A stretch of 64,000 bases of DNA from contig MU119332.1 in NCBI GenBank assembly GCA_014904845.1, forward strand, positions 85,728 to 149,727, given 5' to 3'. The DNA is from Acephala macrosclerotiorum. Taxonomy: Eukaryota > Ascomycota > Leotiomycetes > Helotiales > Mollisiaceae. This document shows, piece after piece, positions 20,842-31,889 of the stretch (its first letter is position 1; each line of letters opens with the position of its first letter). Made by a program: the position numbers and the translations under genes. Below the pieces are notes generated by a model. That model worked only from the letters and a program-made list of their open reading frames with translations. It made no database searches and had not been told where the DNA came from.

Positions 20842-21207
20842 GCTTGGTGGGTGGTGGAAAGTGGTTGTACATAGCTGATGAAATGAACATATGGGTGCTG
20901 ACCATGGTCCAACTTGTCGCTTGCGCTGCAACTAGTGATAAAGCGCCTGAATATCCAGCAGCTGATCGAACAGCGGAGGAGACTTCGTGGGCTCGGCTTG
21001 GATCGGTTCGATATTCTTGATGCGTGCGTGTACGTCCTGGCAGCTTGGAACATCAAATGGAGGACATATTCGAGGATATAGACTGATGTCCTGACGGACA
21101 TCGTAATCGAGAATAAGTCGTCTAGTGGCCTTGAGTATCTTGCCGAGATGATGGTGTTTGACGGCCGTAGAGATATCATCGTGATGGTCGTAAATAGTTC
21201 CTACTTC

Positions 21208-22332
21208 TCATCTCGGCGGCAAAATTCTCCTCACATACTCCCTCCCAATCTTCAATCCCTCTCTTACGAGGTCTTCAATCCTTCTGTCTTTCCTCTTCCT
21301 CAACCACAGTAGCACGATTCCTAATAAGAACGCATCCACCAAAAAATGCCTAACAACCAACCACACAAACCAAGCCGCCCACCTCCCAAAACTCCTCCTC
21401 TTCTTCCCTTGATACTCCCTTCCCGTGGCAATCTGCTCTCTGAGTGCTGCAATTTCAGCCGTCATCTTCACAAATGCGTGTTCGACCGTTCTTCTCCACC
21501 TCTTCGTCTTTTTGTCTTTCTTCCCATCCCCTGCTTCGTCATATTCGTCGTTGGAGGAGTATTGGTTATAAGTGTCGATTTGGTGTTCGGATTCGGCTTC
21601 TGCTTCGTCGTCTTGAGACATGGGGGATAGAACTCGCATTGGACCGTCGGCGCCGGAGATTGGAGCAGTGAATCGACGGGTGGGATGAGGGGTGATGGAG
21701 GTATAGGAAGGGATGTGGTGGTGGCCGGGGGAGGAGTTGGATGAGGAGGCGGAGTTGTTTTTTATTTGGTCCCAGACGAATTCTAGTTCGTCTACTAGGG
21801 CTCTTGCATCTCTGTTCTACATCAGTTCATTGCTTCTCAAACCAGAATCTCAATGTAGGAAGTCGCAATCCCACCCTTCACTTCCCAACTTGTCCGAAAT
21901 ATCTCCAGGGATTGGAAAGAGAGAGACTCACGCAGTAGTACTAGCATACTTATGCATCGTCTCAATCAACGCCTCAATATACCTCCTCTTCGCCTCCGTC
22001 CTACTAATCCCCCTCTGCGCATCCCAAGCATCATATTTATCCCTATCTTTCCTCGCATCTTCAGATTCTGTCTCTCCTTCTCCTACAGATCCCGGTCGTT
22101 CCATGACGCCGTCTACGTCCCCTTCCATGGCTTGTTTGTAGAGGCCGTAGAGGCGGAGGCGGTCGCTGGGAGGTGGGCGTGAGGCGCCGGTTTTGGGGAT
22201 TTTCTTGACGGTGTTGAGGGCGTGGACGAATACTCGGTCTGTGGAGTATTGCATTCCTTGTTAGTAAATTGGTCTTGAATTGAGAAGGGAAGGGGAAAGA
22301 CGCGTGGTAAACTTACCCACTGAGTCTGCCAT
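21208..22332 (-). CDS. Acyl-CoA-binding membrane protein (Atg37/ACBD5-like)
   Basis: Three exons (22317-22332, 21932-22238, 21208-21811) give 308 residues. The N-terminal acyl-CoA-binding domain (residues 5-105) starts MADSVDRVFVHALNTVKKIP and includes LRLYGLYKQAMEGD and KYDAWDAQRGISRTEAKRRY, with the Tyr/Lys/Trp positions that contact acyl-CoA. An acidic disordered middle follows, then a coiled-coil (HAFVKMTAEIAALREQIA) and a C-terminal membrane helix (AWFVWLVVRHFLVDAFLLGI) before a basic tail. This order matches the tail-anchored peroxisomal proteins Atg37 (yeasts) and ACBD5 (animals), which act in pexophagy and in lipid or organelle contact. The ortholog call rests on architecture only; another membrane-anchored acyl-CoA-binding protein is possible. 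Confidence 0.85.
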
Positions 22333-23139
22333 CTTATCGATCTGCTGGCTCCTCTTAAGAGGATGCCCTTTCCCTTGCGTGTTCCTTATCTAAAATGTAT
22401 CTGACTCGATGTAGCGACAGTGAGCCTCGGCCGTCAGATCTCACGATAGCCGAGCCCCGACCGCGTTGAAATTATAGACATGGCATGAATGAAATGCGCG
22501 TGAGGATTTGAGCAAGGAGCGGTGGGTTTATTTATTTGTTGTGGGGAAAAGAAATCGAAATTGGCTTTCATGCGCATCATCAATCCAGTCGCGTGCAGAT
22601 GGAAGTTGGGAATGCCTCGGTGCGAATTTGCAGGGTTGGTGGTGTTTTCTGCCGACGGCTGGGAAGAGGACGCTAAAGTGATGAGGAGCGGTCAATTATT
22701 TCTATGAAGTATTCAAACTTTATATATGGAGTTTTGAGGTCAAATAGCTGTTGATAGGGAAGTTTAATTGTAGTCGAAAAATAGGGCGCAGATGCAATTG
22801 TAATGGATGGTTGTCGATTTGTTCTGCACAAACTGAATCAGGGGTCCTCGTTACATGGGCTTCTAGCTTGCATGTGAAGCCGCTTTGCATGCGAAAGCTC
22901 GCGGCTTTTAGAGAGAGCGCCGGACCGAAGTACTAGGGGGGCAAGGACACTGTTTATCTAAGAACGTAGCAGCAGAGGGGTCAACCACAACCAAGAGCAT
23001 AATCCTCTGAACTGCCCATCGGAGTCTGCTCGAACCCGAGTCCGGTTTCCTTCTTAAAGTTCCAGAAGGTGTAGGACATTACAATTTAGGTATCATAGTA
23101 GGCAAGACTCCATACATACATAGCCAATTCGACCAGACT
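22333..23139. other. Intergenic
   Basis: Holds the promoter of the acyl-CoA-binding protein gene and the 3' side of the RNase III gene. Apart from the dispersed repeat at 22979-23085, nothing is recognised; 60-codon frames at 22522-22936 lack features. Confidence 0.45.
22979..23085. repeat. Dispersed repeat, copy 2 (partner at 3258-3365)
   Basis: The more GC-rich copy of a roughly 107-base repeat. Where the two differ, this copy usually has C or G and the other T or A. It lies just past the 3' end of the RNase III gene. No flanking duplication could be defined. Confidence 0.5.
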
Positions 23140-24949
23140 CTATGTACCTTCCTGTTGTTGCTGCTGTTCCAAAGCTTCCTTCTCCATCTTCAATTGTGCA
23201 TCGAAGATTTTCTTCTTGTCCATGTATATCTTCATCAACTTCGTATTCGACATCGCCATCTCCGCCGCCTTGAAGCCAGCTTCCTTTTTGCCATTTGCTG
23301 TATGCCCAAGGCTTCGTCAGCATTCCAATTCAAGCATTGTAAAGAGGAGATTAGAATGTCCCAAAATCCTCGGGACATTCAAAGTCCCCCAAAAATGAGG
23401 AATGGAGAAGGTGGGCTTACCTTTACCAGAGCCAAGCATCCTATCTTCCTCTCCCCAGCCCGTAAGGTATACGCCCACAGTAAATAGTGGCAGCTTATTA
23501 GTCTTGTCCTTCTTCTCAGGTGCTGCGTCTTTGTAAACAATTTTGATACCCTTAGCTCCGACCATTTTCTGCAGTTGTTCCTTGGGATTGAGAGGTACCT
23601 TCTCAACAGTCGACGCAATTGCTTGGACTGGTTCATTGTAACCTGTATCCAAGATATCAGCACTGTGAAGAGGGAAACAGAATGTCCCGGGGCTCTGGGA
23701 CAATCAAGACTCTCGAAATAAAGGGCGAAAATGGGTTATTGCTCCAAGGTGGACACACCTCGAAGCCGCCACATTGGACTGTCTATCTTGAACCCAGTTC
23801 GTTCTTCGGCAATGATATCCTTCACAATCGTCATACCCCAGAGATCCTTCAACCACTCCGATGCACGCATCACCCCATTCACTGGATCCGACAATATGAC
23901 AGCAGCAACGTAAGCCTCGAATATATCTCCATGGATCTTTGTCTTTTCCTCATGCGCAGGTTTCTTGCCTGTCAAGAAATTCTCCGGTAGACGAGCTCGT
24001 TTGTCGAAACCATATTGACGCGAATAGTCTGCCAGGGTAAGGTTCTTGACCAAACGTTCACGGATCTGAGAGCATTTGCCTACAGTGAGTGATGGGAATG
24101 TTTGGGAGATGAGGAGAGTAGCGATGAGCTCGATATAGGCGTCGCCGACCCATTCGAGGCGCTCGTAGCTGAGATCTGTGGGGCTGCCGCTGCCACAACC
24201 GATGTGGGTGAATGCTGATGCTTCGAGAGTTGGATCGAGGACATCTGGGAGAGGAGGGAGTGTAGTTGGTATCGTTGATGATTTCCAGCCTGTGAGAGAG
24301 AGAGCGGATATCATCTTAGGGATATTCTGGTAATCATGTGACATCGACATGCGCTGAGGTTGCGAAGCTGGAGGAGAGGTGATGGCAGATGTATCGATAT
24401 CGAGCTTCTTCTGCTTGAGAGAGGTTCTGAGATCTAGACATCGACTGAGATTGTCGTCCCCGATCAATCCCAAGGTCTCGTCCATGCCATCTTCATCCAA
24501 AGCCTCATCTAAAGCACGGATCAGAGTTGCGATCTTCTGCCCCTTATGTGCTTTGTCTGGACTATTGGTTCTCAAGGGGATGTCCAAGCTAAGCCTCTGT
24601 TGCTCATATGGAAAGCCGAATGGCGACTGCTCGTGAGAGTCCTAGAATCTGGTCAGTAACAGCCCGTGCATGAATTATAGAGCCACCTCGATGTCGAGGT
24701 TTCAAAAAGCCAACACCAAATGTACCACAAAGCTAGACATTCATTAGGACGTGAACTGAAGAAACTGAGAGCTGGAAATTCGAGTAGTATGGAACTCCCA
24801 TCAGAGACTACTCGAGGTCCGGGTCTCATATCTCAATGTCTCTCCAGCCTCGGGAAACTCACATTGTGCTTCTTGTGCTTTGAGATTCGCTCTTCAAGCC
24901 CAGGGCTTTCTTGGTGTTTCCGCTTGTGTTTGTTGAATAGTTTCTGCAT
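23140..24949 (-). CDS. RNT1: Ribonuclease III, Rnt1-like
   Basis: Four exons (24863-24949, 23759-24641, 23421-23642, 23140-23297) sum to 449 residues. The RNase III domain carries the signature YERLEWVGDAYIELIATLL (usual ERLEFLGD, with Glu and Asp metal ligands) near residue 195 and HGDIFEAYVAAVILSD near residue 265. A C-terminal double-stranded RNA-binding domain is split over the last two introns and ends with AGFKAAEMAMSNTKLM. Rnt1 processes pre-rRNA, snRNA and snoRNA precursors in the nucleus by cutting capped stem-loops. There is no helicase or PAZ domain, so this is not Dicer. The basic start (FNKHKRKHQ, then ISKHKKHN) could be a nuclear signal. The C-terminus has a Gln run (QQQQQ). Both later introns lie in frames that stay partly open, so raw frames misplace the C-terminus. 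Confidence 0.93.
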
Positions 24950-25155
24950 TTTGTACGAATATCAGATGCTGAAAATGTTCATGCTCCTGCATATGTGAGA
25001 CATTCGAAATCTAGATTTCGAGCTCGCGACTTTTGAAATTGGCGGCGGAGCTCGGAACATTGTCGGCCCGATCCATGTCGTTAGCGCCAAATTTCCAGAA
25101 AGCATCAACGTCGTCTCAGACCAGCGACAGTGAGGTTTGAGGATCAAGCTGCACA
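24950..25155. promoter_or_regulatory. Divergent promoter region of RNT1-like and RSM27 genes
   Basis: Only 206 bases separate the start codons of the two divergent genes, so both promoters must lie here or overlap the transcripts. Both genes serve RNA or ribosome biogenesis, which would suit co-regulation. No specific factor site is claimed. Confidence 0.55.
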
Positions 25156-25640
25156 ATGGCTGTTCCACGTTCGCGGATATTGGACTTGATGAGGGTGTGT
25201 ACTCAATTGTAGCATGGGCAATCGATTGCGCCTGTACTGACCGTGGTAGGTTCAATGTCGGATCTTTTCAACGACTTTCAATCCGGAGCGTCTTAGGCTG
25301 GGAAACAAGATTCTGCGACAACGATTGAAGGGGCCTGCGATGGCATCATATTATCCGAGAAAGGTGGCTACGATACAGGATATTGCGAAGATGTATCCCG
25401 AATTCGAGGATGTTATCGATGAGGAGGAGGAGGATCGTTTGGAGGGGATTAAGATGTTTGTGGTCTCTGCTGCTGGAATTGAGATATATGCTGACAGTTG
25501 GGCAGTCTAAAGGCGAGAGGAAAGGGTGCTCCCAAGAAGAAGCGGACAGCAGAAGGTAAGACGAGAGATGCCCTAGATTTTGAGCTGCTACTGACATCAA
25601 TACTGCAGAATCGAAAAAATTCAAGGGCAAGAAGAAGTAG
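25156..25640 (+). CDS. RSM27: Mitochondrial small-subunit ribosomal protein mS33
   Basis: Four exons (25156-25194, 25250-25455, 25506-25555, 25609-25640) sum to 108 residues, the family size. The first exon is MAVPRSRILDLMR. The second has the conserved core IFSTTFNPERLRLGNKILRQ, RLKGPAMASYYPRKV and DIAKMYPEFEDVIDEEEEDR. The last two encode the basic tail ending ESKKFKGKKK. The family (MRPS33 in animals, Rsm27 in yeast) is a component of the mitochondrial ribosome small subunit. No long frame covers it, so the gene is easy to miss. Splice junctions restore the known conserved segments and leave an exact multiple of three. It is divergently paired with the RNase III gene. Confidence 0.93.
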
Positions 25641-26628
25641 ATGGGTAGAAACACATTGGATGGAAGACCTGTACGACATATGGCATACTTGTAGGAATAT
25701 TGGCATTTGGTGGAGTATTTACAAGCATGGTACAAAACATGACCACTCCAGATGGCTGTCGGTGTTGGAGAAAGTATTTCTCCAAAAGACAAAAGAATGC
25801 CATGCGTTCCACCTTTGGTCTATTGTGCTCCAGGTAATGTAGGTTTTTTCTGTAGAAGTGCTTGCCGGAGACTCTTCTATGGCGTAAAAGATCTTTTTAA
25901 GTCCTTGGAATTCTGAAGAAGCTGAAAAGCAGCCACGAGATTCTTCTGACAGTCTCCTATTGTTGAGAATATTGGGCGATTCCCGTACCCCTTTCCGAGG
26001 TTGGATTCTTCTTAAAATTCTGCAAACAAAAGATGACATTTTCTAGGTACCAACTCTTTCTCGTTATGCGTAAATTCTCGGTCTGCAAAAAATGGCAAGA
26101 GCGGCCGCCAAAAGTCGTCATTAGCCAATAGTATCTTCATGGTGGTTCGAGGGAGGAAGTCGTGAAAAGCGGCTTGCACGAACTCGATTTCTGTTAAACA
26201 AAAACATTTGATCTTGTTCAACTCCTTTTCCTCCGAACTTCTTCACAATTCAACACGCAGTTCTATTCACCGTCTCGTGATTCGACGAGTCTTGGTTGAA
26301 AATACATCACGTCTACTTCGTCCTCCCTCTTCCACCCCCGCCCCTTCTTCAACGCGCAACACCTCAACAATTTTGACTTCGCCGCGCCAACAAGAACCAG
26401 CACACTTGCCCTCGTTCAGTGGAGGAAGCGCGCCTCGAGAGCACCTTCCATTTATTTCCCTAGAGCTACGACTCGTATCTGATTTGTTGATCTTCTCTTT
26501 CCTTCCTACATCTACACGTCCACCTACGCGTCGAAGCCATCTGACAACATCTCCCTTCGACCAAGGCGCAGTATCATCTGCCGAACTGACCTTCAATTCC
26601 TCGGGATTGCTTCAGCAGTTAGACCAAT
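25641..26628. other. Intergenic and probable 5' leader of the Pumilio gene
   Basis: The last 400 bases before 26629 are pyrimidine- and C-rich with CTTCAACG and CACCTCAAC runs, typical of a long fungal 5' leader. No convincing gene on either strand. Confidence 0.45.
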
Positions 26629-29455
26629 ATGTCTGCATCCACTGGTTCTCCAACCTTCCGTCGTTCGGCGAACAGTAAGAGCATCTCCCAGGAGAACGCT
26701 GGCTCTCCTGATGACAGCCTCATAGCACGTCTGGTAAGTCTCTTCTTGCCTCGAACACCCCAGATTCACTGCTGGTAGTTCAAGTCATCTGTCGTCCCTC
26801 AACCCTGCCCCAAACCAGCCCACAGCCTTGTCCCCTTCCCCCAACGATTCCCACGTACGACACTCTTCCGCAATTCAGAATTCACCACAAACACCCTGCA
26901 TTATTTCGAGGAGCACATGCAAGATGTCATTGCCACATATATTTGCCATCTACTGACATTCCAACCCATAGGATAATTCCTCAGTTTCGTTGAAGAAGTC
27001 TGCCTCTGCTCTGGCCACCAACAAGCTAGGAAACCAGCTCGGTAACCAAGCTATCCCAAAGGTCAGTCCACCCACAATTGATAATATCCTACCATACTGG
27101 AGCTTCTACTGATGTATACAGAAGATGAAGTTCGAGCACGAGTCATCTGCATCAACCGAAATCAATCCGATGGATAAGCTGCTCGCCAAGCTCTCTGAGC
27201 AACAAGCTGTCCTTGCCAACCAACGAGAGGCTCTCAAGAATTCGGACGACACCATTGCCTACGCTCGCACACTCGACTACATCGTCACTACGACTAGCAG
27301 CTCAATACCCATCACACCTACCAACGAGAGTCAAAACGTCAGCAATGTCCCGACCGCCCCGACCACAAGTCCTCCAAGTCTCCATGGCGAAGATGGTTCT
27401 ACACCTAATGCCGAGGAAGTTGCTCGTCTGAAGGCTGAGCTCGAACTTGCCAAGGGCAAGATTGCTCGAATGGACGAAGAGCTCGCTCAGACTAGAATCA
27501 CCAAGCATACAATTGACCAAGCCATTGGTGGTGCCTCCGAGGCGGATTTTCCCCTCGCCCAGACGGATGATCGTTTCAACCATCTTCCACCGGTCGCTCG
27601 TCCTCCAATGCAGCGTGACAACTCCTGGGCAGCTCAAGACGATGCTCGCTCCGATACAAGTGATGCGTTGTCGGCCACTGGCTTCAACCGTGCTCGTGCT
27701 ATTTGGAATGGTGGTGTCAAGCAGCCAGCTTTCTCTGCCATGCAAGGTCCCATGCAAGGTTATGAGCAACCCTCGACCGCTCTTGCCTCTGTTCAATGGG
27801 TGAACCGTGGCTTCGGTCAACCCTTCATCGATCCTAGCATGCAATTCTCTGCCGCACCTCCATCGAATGCCTTCCGCAACGATCGTATGATGCCAGAGCC
27901 AGATTTGTTGATGCCTCAGCCTCCACGCCGCAATCAACCGGCAAGTCGCTTCAACAACCGCAGCAGTGGTAACTCGTATCCTTATGCTAGTAGCAATAGC
28001 TCTTTCGATGGTTTCACTCCTTCTTCTACTCCTTACGGCTCCGTTGGAGGTCTGGCTCCTAGTATGCCAACTATGAACAATCCTATGGGTATGGGCATGT
28101 ATGGTGGTTACAATCCTCAGCCAATTGGTACTCCGCTATCTCCACACGCCCCTGAGTTCACTTCCTCCGGTTCTACCTGGAAGAGTGATGTAAATACTTT
28201 CCACCCCTTGATCATTTCTTGTGCTCATACTTCACTAGACTGCTATTACCGAGGGTACAACTTACCTGCCTACCACCGAACCTCTCAACTACCGTCGCCT
28301 CCTTGACCGTACCGTCAACTGCAACTGGAAGTACATCGTTGACAAGATTGTCTGCAACAATGATCAACAAGCTTCTATCTTCCTTCAGCAGAAGCTCAAG
28401 GTCGGCACAACGGAGCAGAAGTATGAAATCGTCGAAGCCATCGTCGCACAGGCCTATCCGTTAATGGTCAATCGCTTCGGCAACTTCTTGGTCCAACGAT
28501 GCTTCGAGCATGGCACTCCTGAGCAAGTCATCAAGATTGCTGACGCTATTCGAGGCAATACCTTGAATTTGTCCATGGATGCTTTCGGATGCCACGTCGT
28601 CCAAAAGGCATTTGACTCTGTCCCAGAGGATTACAAGGCCATCATGGTTCATGAGCTTCTTCGCCGCATCCCCGAGACTGTCATCCATCGGTATGCCTGC
28701 CATGTCTGGCAAAAGCTTTTCGAGCTCCGCTGGACCGAGTCTCCTCCCCAAATCATGAAGTACGTCAATGAAGCTCTTCGTGGTATGTGGCATGAAGTTG
28801 CTCTTGGTGAGACTGGTAGCTTAGTGGTTCAGAACATCTTTGAGAACTGTCTGGAGGATGACAAGGTATGCTCTGTTTCCAACTTTCATCCTAACTTCAC
28901 TAACACATACAGCGTCCATGCATCGAAGAAGTGCTTGCCAGTATCGACATCGTCGCCCATGGTCAATTTGGTAATTGGTGCATCCAGCACATTTGCGAGC
29001 ATGGTGCCCCAGCTGATCGCAGCCGAGCCATTGACCATGTCATCCGCTATGCATCTGAGTACAGCATGGACCAGTTTGCTTCCAAGGTCGTCGAGAAATG
29101 TCTCAAGATTGGCGGTCCTGATTTCCTCAGCAGATATCTCGATCGTGTCTGTGAAGGTCGTCTTGACCGTCCTCGCATCCCATTGATTGACATCGCCAGC
29201 GACCAATACGGAAACTACCTCATTCAATACATCTTGACTCACTCCAACCCTCAACATCGTGAGCTTGTCGCCAGTCATATCCGCAAGCATATGGTCTCTC
29301 TCCGTGGATCCAAGTTCGGCTCTCGTGTTGGCATGCTCTGTACCAACCCTGCTATCCAGACTCGTCCTGGTCCTGGTGTTGGCCCTGCTATCGGTGCTCC
29401 TGTTCCTCGCATGGGCCCTCAACCCAACCCTCGCTTTGGTGGTGCCTACCGCTAG
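26629..29455 (+). CDS. Pumilio/PUF-family RNA-binding protein
   Basis: Five exons (26629-26733, 26972-27061, 27122-28189, 28239-28865, 28913-29455) sum to 810 residues. The N-terminal half is disordered, with a helical segment around KLLAKLSEQQAVLANQREAL and LKAELELAKGKIARMDEELA (coiled-coil). The C-terminal Pumilio homology domain has repeats with base-contact motifs NRFGNFLVQR, DAFGCHVVQK, HRYACHVWQK, GETGSLVVQN, GQFGNWCIQH, DQFASKVVEK, DQYGNYLIQY and SKFGSRVGML. Such proteins bind UGUA-type elements in mRNA 3' ends and repress translation or speed decay in the cytoplasm. The SxxE repeat next to NxxQ repeats matches the classic UG-reading part of the code, which is inferred from known PUF structures. 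I cannot decide which yeast Puf it corresponds to. Frames within intron 4 stay open, so raw frames mis-join the domain. Confidence 0.93.
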
Positions 29456-30641
29456 AAGCATACCTATGACATCTTGCTCCGTTTGCTGTGTCATATTGCT
29501 CCTTGTGGCTTGGCTCGCATCATCTTACTTGAAGCACGATATTACGGAACCACAATACGATACGACATTTCGAACGGGCTTTGTCTCTCTTGTTTGCTCT
29601 GGTCTTTCATATCTATGGATGTCTCCAATTGGCTCTGTTACATCCTCCAAAAGCCACTTTAGGCATTGTTAGTCTATTGTCTTTGCCGAAATGGTGGCAC
29701 CTGCGAGTCGCCTGCAATATTTCCTCTTTGTTCTGTTCATCAACATTTTCTCCGGCACCTATTCCACCATTATGGATCATCCTACTCCGAGGAATACTTT
29801 GCCTTCGGTGTCTTGGACACATCATGGTTAGAGGTTTTGCATTGGGTTGTCCTGGCGTAGACATCGTTGTCCTTTGTGGCAGCTTTGCTATTACCATTCG
29901 ACTGGGTGCAATACTGCCTTGTGTGAATGTATACTTGCTTCTCTTTTCCTTGTCTCCTGGATGCAGCGCTATGAAGGAAGTTCTGCATGTATTCTGCAGG
30001 TGGCAGATATTGATGTGGTGGAGAGAAGAACTGCTATCATGCTGAGATGTTTCTTCTTGCTCCTGAGGTCGTAGCCAAAACCGAAAACCCAAAAGCTTTG
30101 TTATTTAGTCACTCCTTGAAGAACAGAAAGCTTTTGTACAAAACTTTGAGGACTTGTGATTCGTGATTCGCGAAAGATAATGCGCAACAAGTCAAACCAT
30201 CCTTTAGATTCTGCTAATGGAGAGTTCGTTTTTATGGTAGAAGGAGCATCTCACTTTTCATTCAAAGGATTGAAACTAAATGTATGTGTAATCAACGTTC
30301 ATTTTGTGTTAATGATGCGAAAGCCTCGTCATCATCATGATTCAACGTATCTGTAACTCCCAAGATTTGATCAACGCTATACGCCATGCCACAGCTAGGA
30401 GTCTAAATTCCTCCAAGCAAACGCAAACCCCATAATAGTCGTGATCGATAAGGTTGTAAAAGCAACGCATTTTAATAGCAATGCAATGAGGCCGGAGTTT
30501 CGTCGGCGGTCCCCATAATGCAATGTAGACGCCAGACTCCTCCAATCATGTTCAGTCCTCCCTACGCACGCCAATGTCACTCCGAGATATCCCTCTAAGA
30601 TGGCCCCTAAAGTGTCGGACATTCAAGTGGGAAGACCGAAC
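29456..30641. other. 3' region of the Pumilio gene, convergent with the KPWE gene
   Basis: 1.2 kb between convergent stops. Overlapping short frames on both strands carry no features. It probably holds a long 3' UTR, which would suit a regulator; no transcript end can be shown from sequence. Confidence 0.4.
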
Positions 30642-31498
30642 TTAAGCATCAGGCAACTCCTGTGGAATATAAATATCCCTCTCATCACCAAACACGCCCC
30701 CAATCTCCCCCTGAATCTGCGCCTCAGGAACATCTCTCTCCCATGGCTTTCTCCGCTTCGGTAGAACGGGGATAGAAGCTTGTTCAGGTCGTACTCCTTC
30801 GGGTATATCCTTTATCCCTGGGATTGGCTTGCCTGAGGTGATGAGCTCGACTATGTCGGCGAAGGACTTTGGGTAGGGTGCGCCGACGGAGTTTATGGGT
30901 TCGGAGGTGGTGGCGTGGGAGGATGGGAGGGTGGTGGAGTAGGGGGGCGGTGGTGGAGGGGGGGCGCCGGCGTAGGCGAGTTGCCAGTCGGGGATAGTGG
31001 ATGAGGGGTCGTCGATGGGGTTGGTGGGGGGTGAGGTGGTGGTTGTGGGTTCGGGTTGAGAGGTGGATTCAGAGGTGAGTTGAGACGTGGCTTGAGAGGT
31101 GGACTCGGACTTGGAGAGGAGGTAGGTTTTGTAGGAGTTGAAGTCGATGGGGATGGAGCGTTTGCGGGAGAGGTAGAAGCATTGGGCTCGGAGGGTGAGG
31201 TCTTCGACTTGGGAGGGTTGGGGATTGGGACCGAGGATTGCGGCGAGTCCTCCCTGAAGATAGAGTCAGCATTGTCCGTTCAAACAACAATAGCGTTTGA
31301 AAGATTAACTTGTAGAGACATATACGTGATCTGAAGTTGCAAATGTCTTGGGTAAACAATGGAGGGGCCGAGGTCGAAAGAAAAGATTGCTTGGGTGACT
31401 CGACTGACCTGAAACTCTCTGTCCTTATCCCATGGATACTCCTCCAGCTGCTTGAAGATATTAGCAGACTCTCCGTTGGTTGCTGACTCCATGGCCAT
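30642..31498 (-). CDS. KPWE-motif protein, PEX39-like (C6orf226 / YJR012C family)
   Basis: Exon 1 (31409-31498) encodes MAMESATNGESANIFKQLEE and YPWDKDREFQ. After a 155-base intron with donor GTCAGT, exon 2 (30642-31253) continues GGLAAILGPNPQPSQVEDLT and runs without a Met-initiated long frame to the stop, giving 233 residues. A Pro/Ser/Thr-rich middle with a polyproline run is followed by the conserved block YPKSFADIVELITSGKPIPG, IKDIPEGVRP and the hallmark RRKPWERD near residue 205. The [R/K]PWE motif defines a family whose human and yeast members were recently linked to PTS2 protein import into peroxisomes with PEX7. The PEX39 name is therefore family inference, not demonstrated here. The KPWE motif also occurs in other peroxins, so an experiment would be needed to fix the role. 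Divergent from SCD6. Confidence 0.75.
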
Positions 31499-31889
31499 GA
31501 TGGTTGTAGTCTCGAAGTTGTCTTGTTGAAGGACAGCTGGGTGAACTTCGGATAAGCTACGGCGACGGAGTTTGTCTGTTCCTTGAAATGGCGTGGTGGC
31601 CCGGAAGTTAAGGCTACAGGAAGCGAGGCTAAGATCCAGACTAGTGCAGATGCACCAATCAGCTTAGCGAGCGTTAGACTTTCCCAGCCCAGCCAGTGCC
31701 CAGCCTCTTTTCTACTTCTTCGCGAAAGACCACAAACTCCCTTCCGTACAATCCACAAACTCCTTCTCCCTTCCTCCAACACGAAATTCCTTCGCGCACG
31801 TATTTACGATTCTCCCAATCTTCTTTTCTCATTCTCCCTTCTCGATCGATCGCGCGCTGGCTGTGAGCTGATCGCAGTATCACCGCACG
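31499..31889. promoter_or_regulatory. Divergent promoter region of KPWE-protein and SCD6 genes
   Basis: 391 bases between the two start codons. The SCD6 side has C/T-rich leader sequence (about 31730-31850). No specific binding site is claimed. Confidence 0.45.

Noticed and set aside
20534..20880. Alternative GFA C-terminus from reading through the second intron
   Set aside because: Splicing 20535-20584 restores FCPDCGTTLF, which the family requires; the read-through frame has no cysteines in place.
27302..27937. 211-codon minus-strand frame inside the Pumilio gene
   Set aside because: Antisense to a well-supported exon, with no domain or splice pattern of its own.
28190..28320. Stop codon at 28306 as the end of a 393-residue protein
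   Set aside because: It lies in a downstream frame entered by reading through intron 28190-28238; splicing joins directly to the Pumilio repeats.
31069..31782. 237-codon minus-strand frame overlapping the KPWE gene
   Set aside because: It is a different frame from the conserved KPWE reading; its Ser/Pro/Leu-rich sequence follows from C-rich codons read out of frame.
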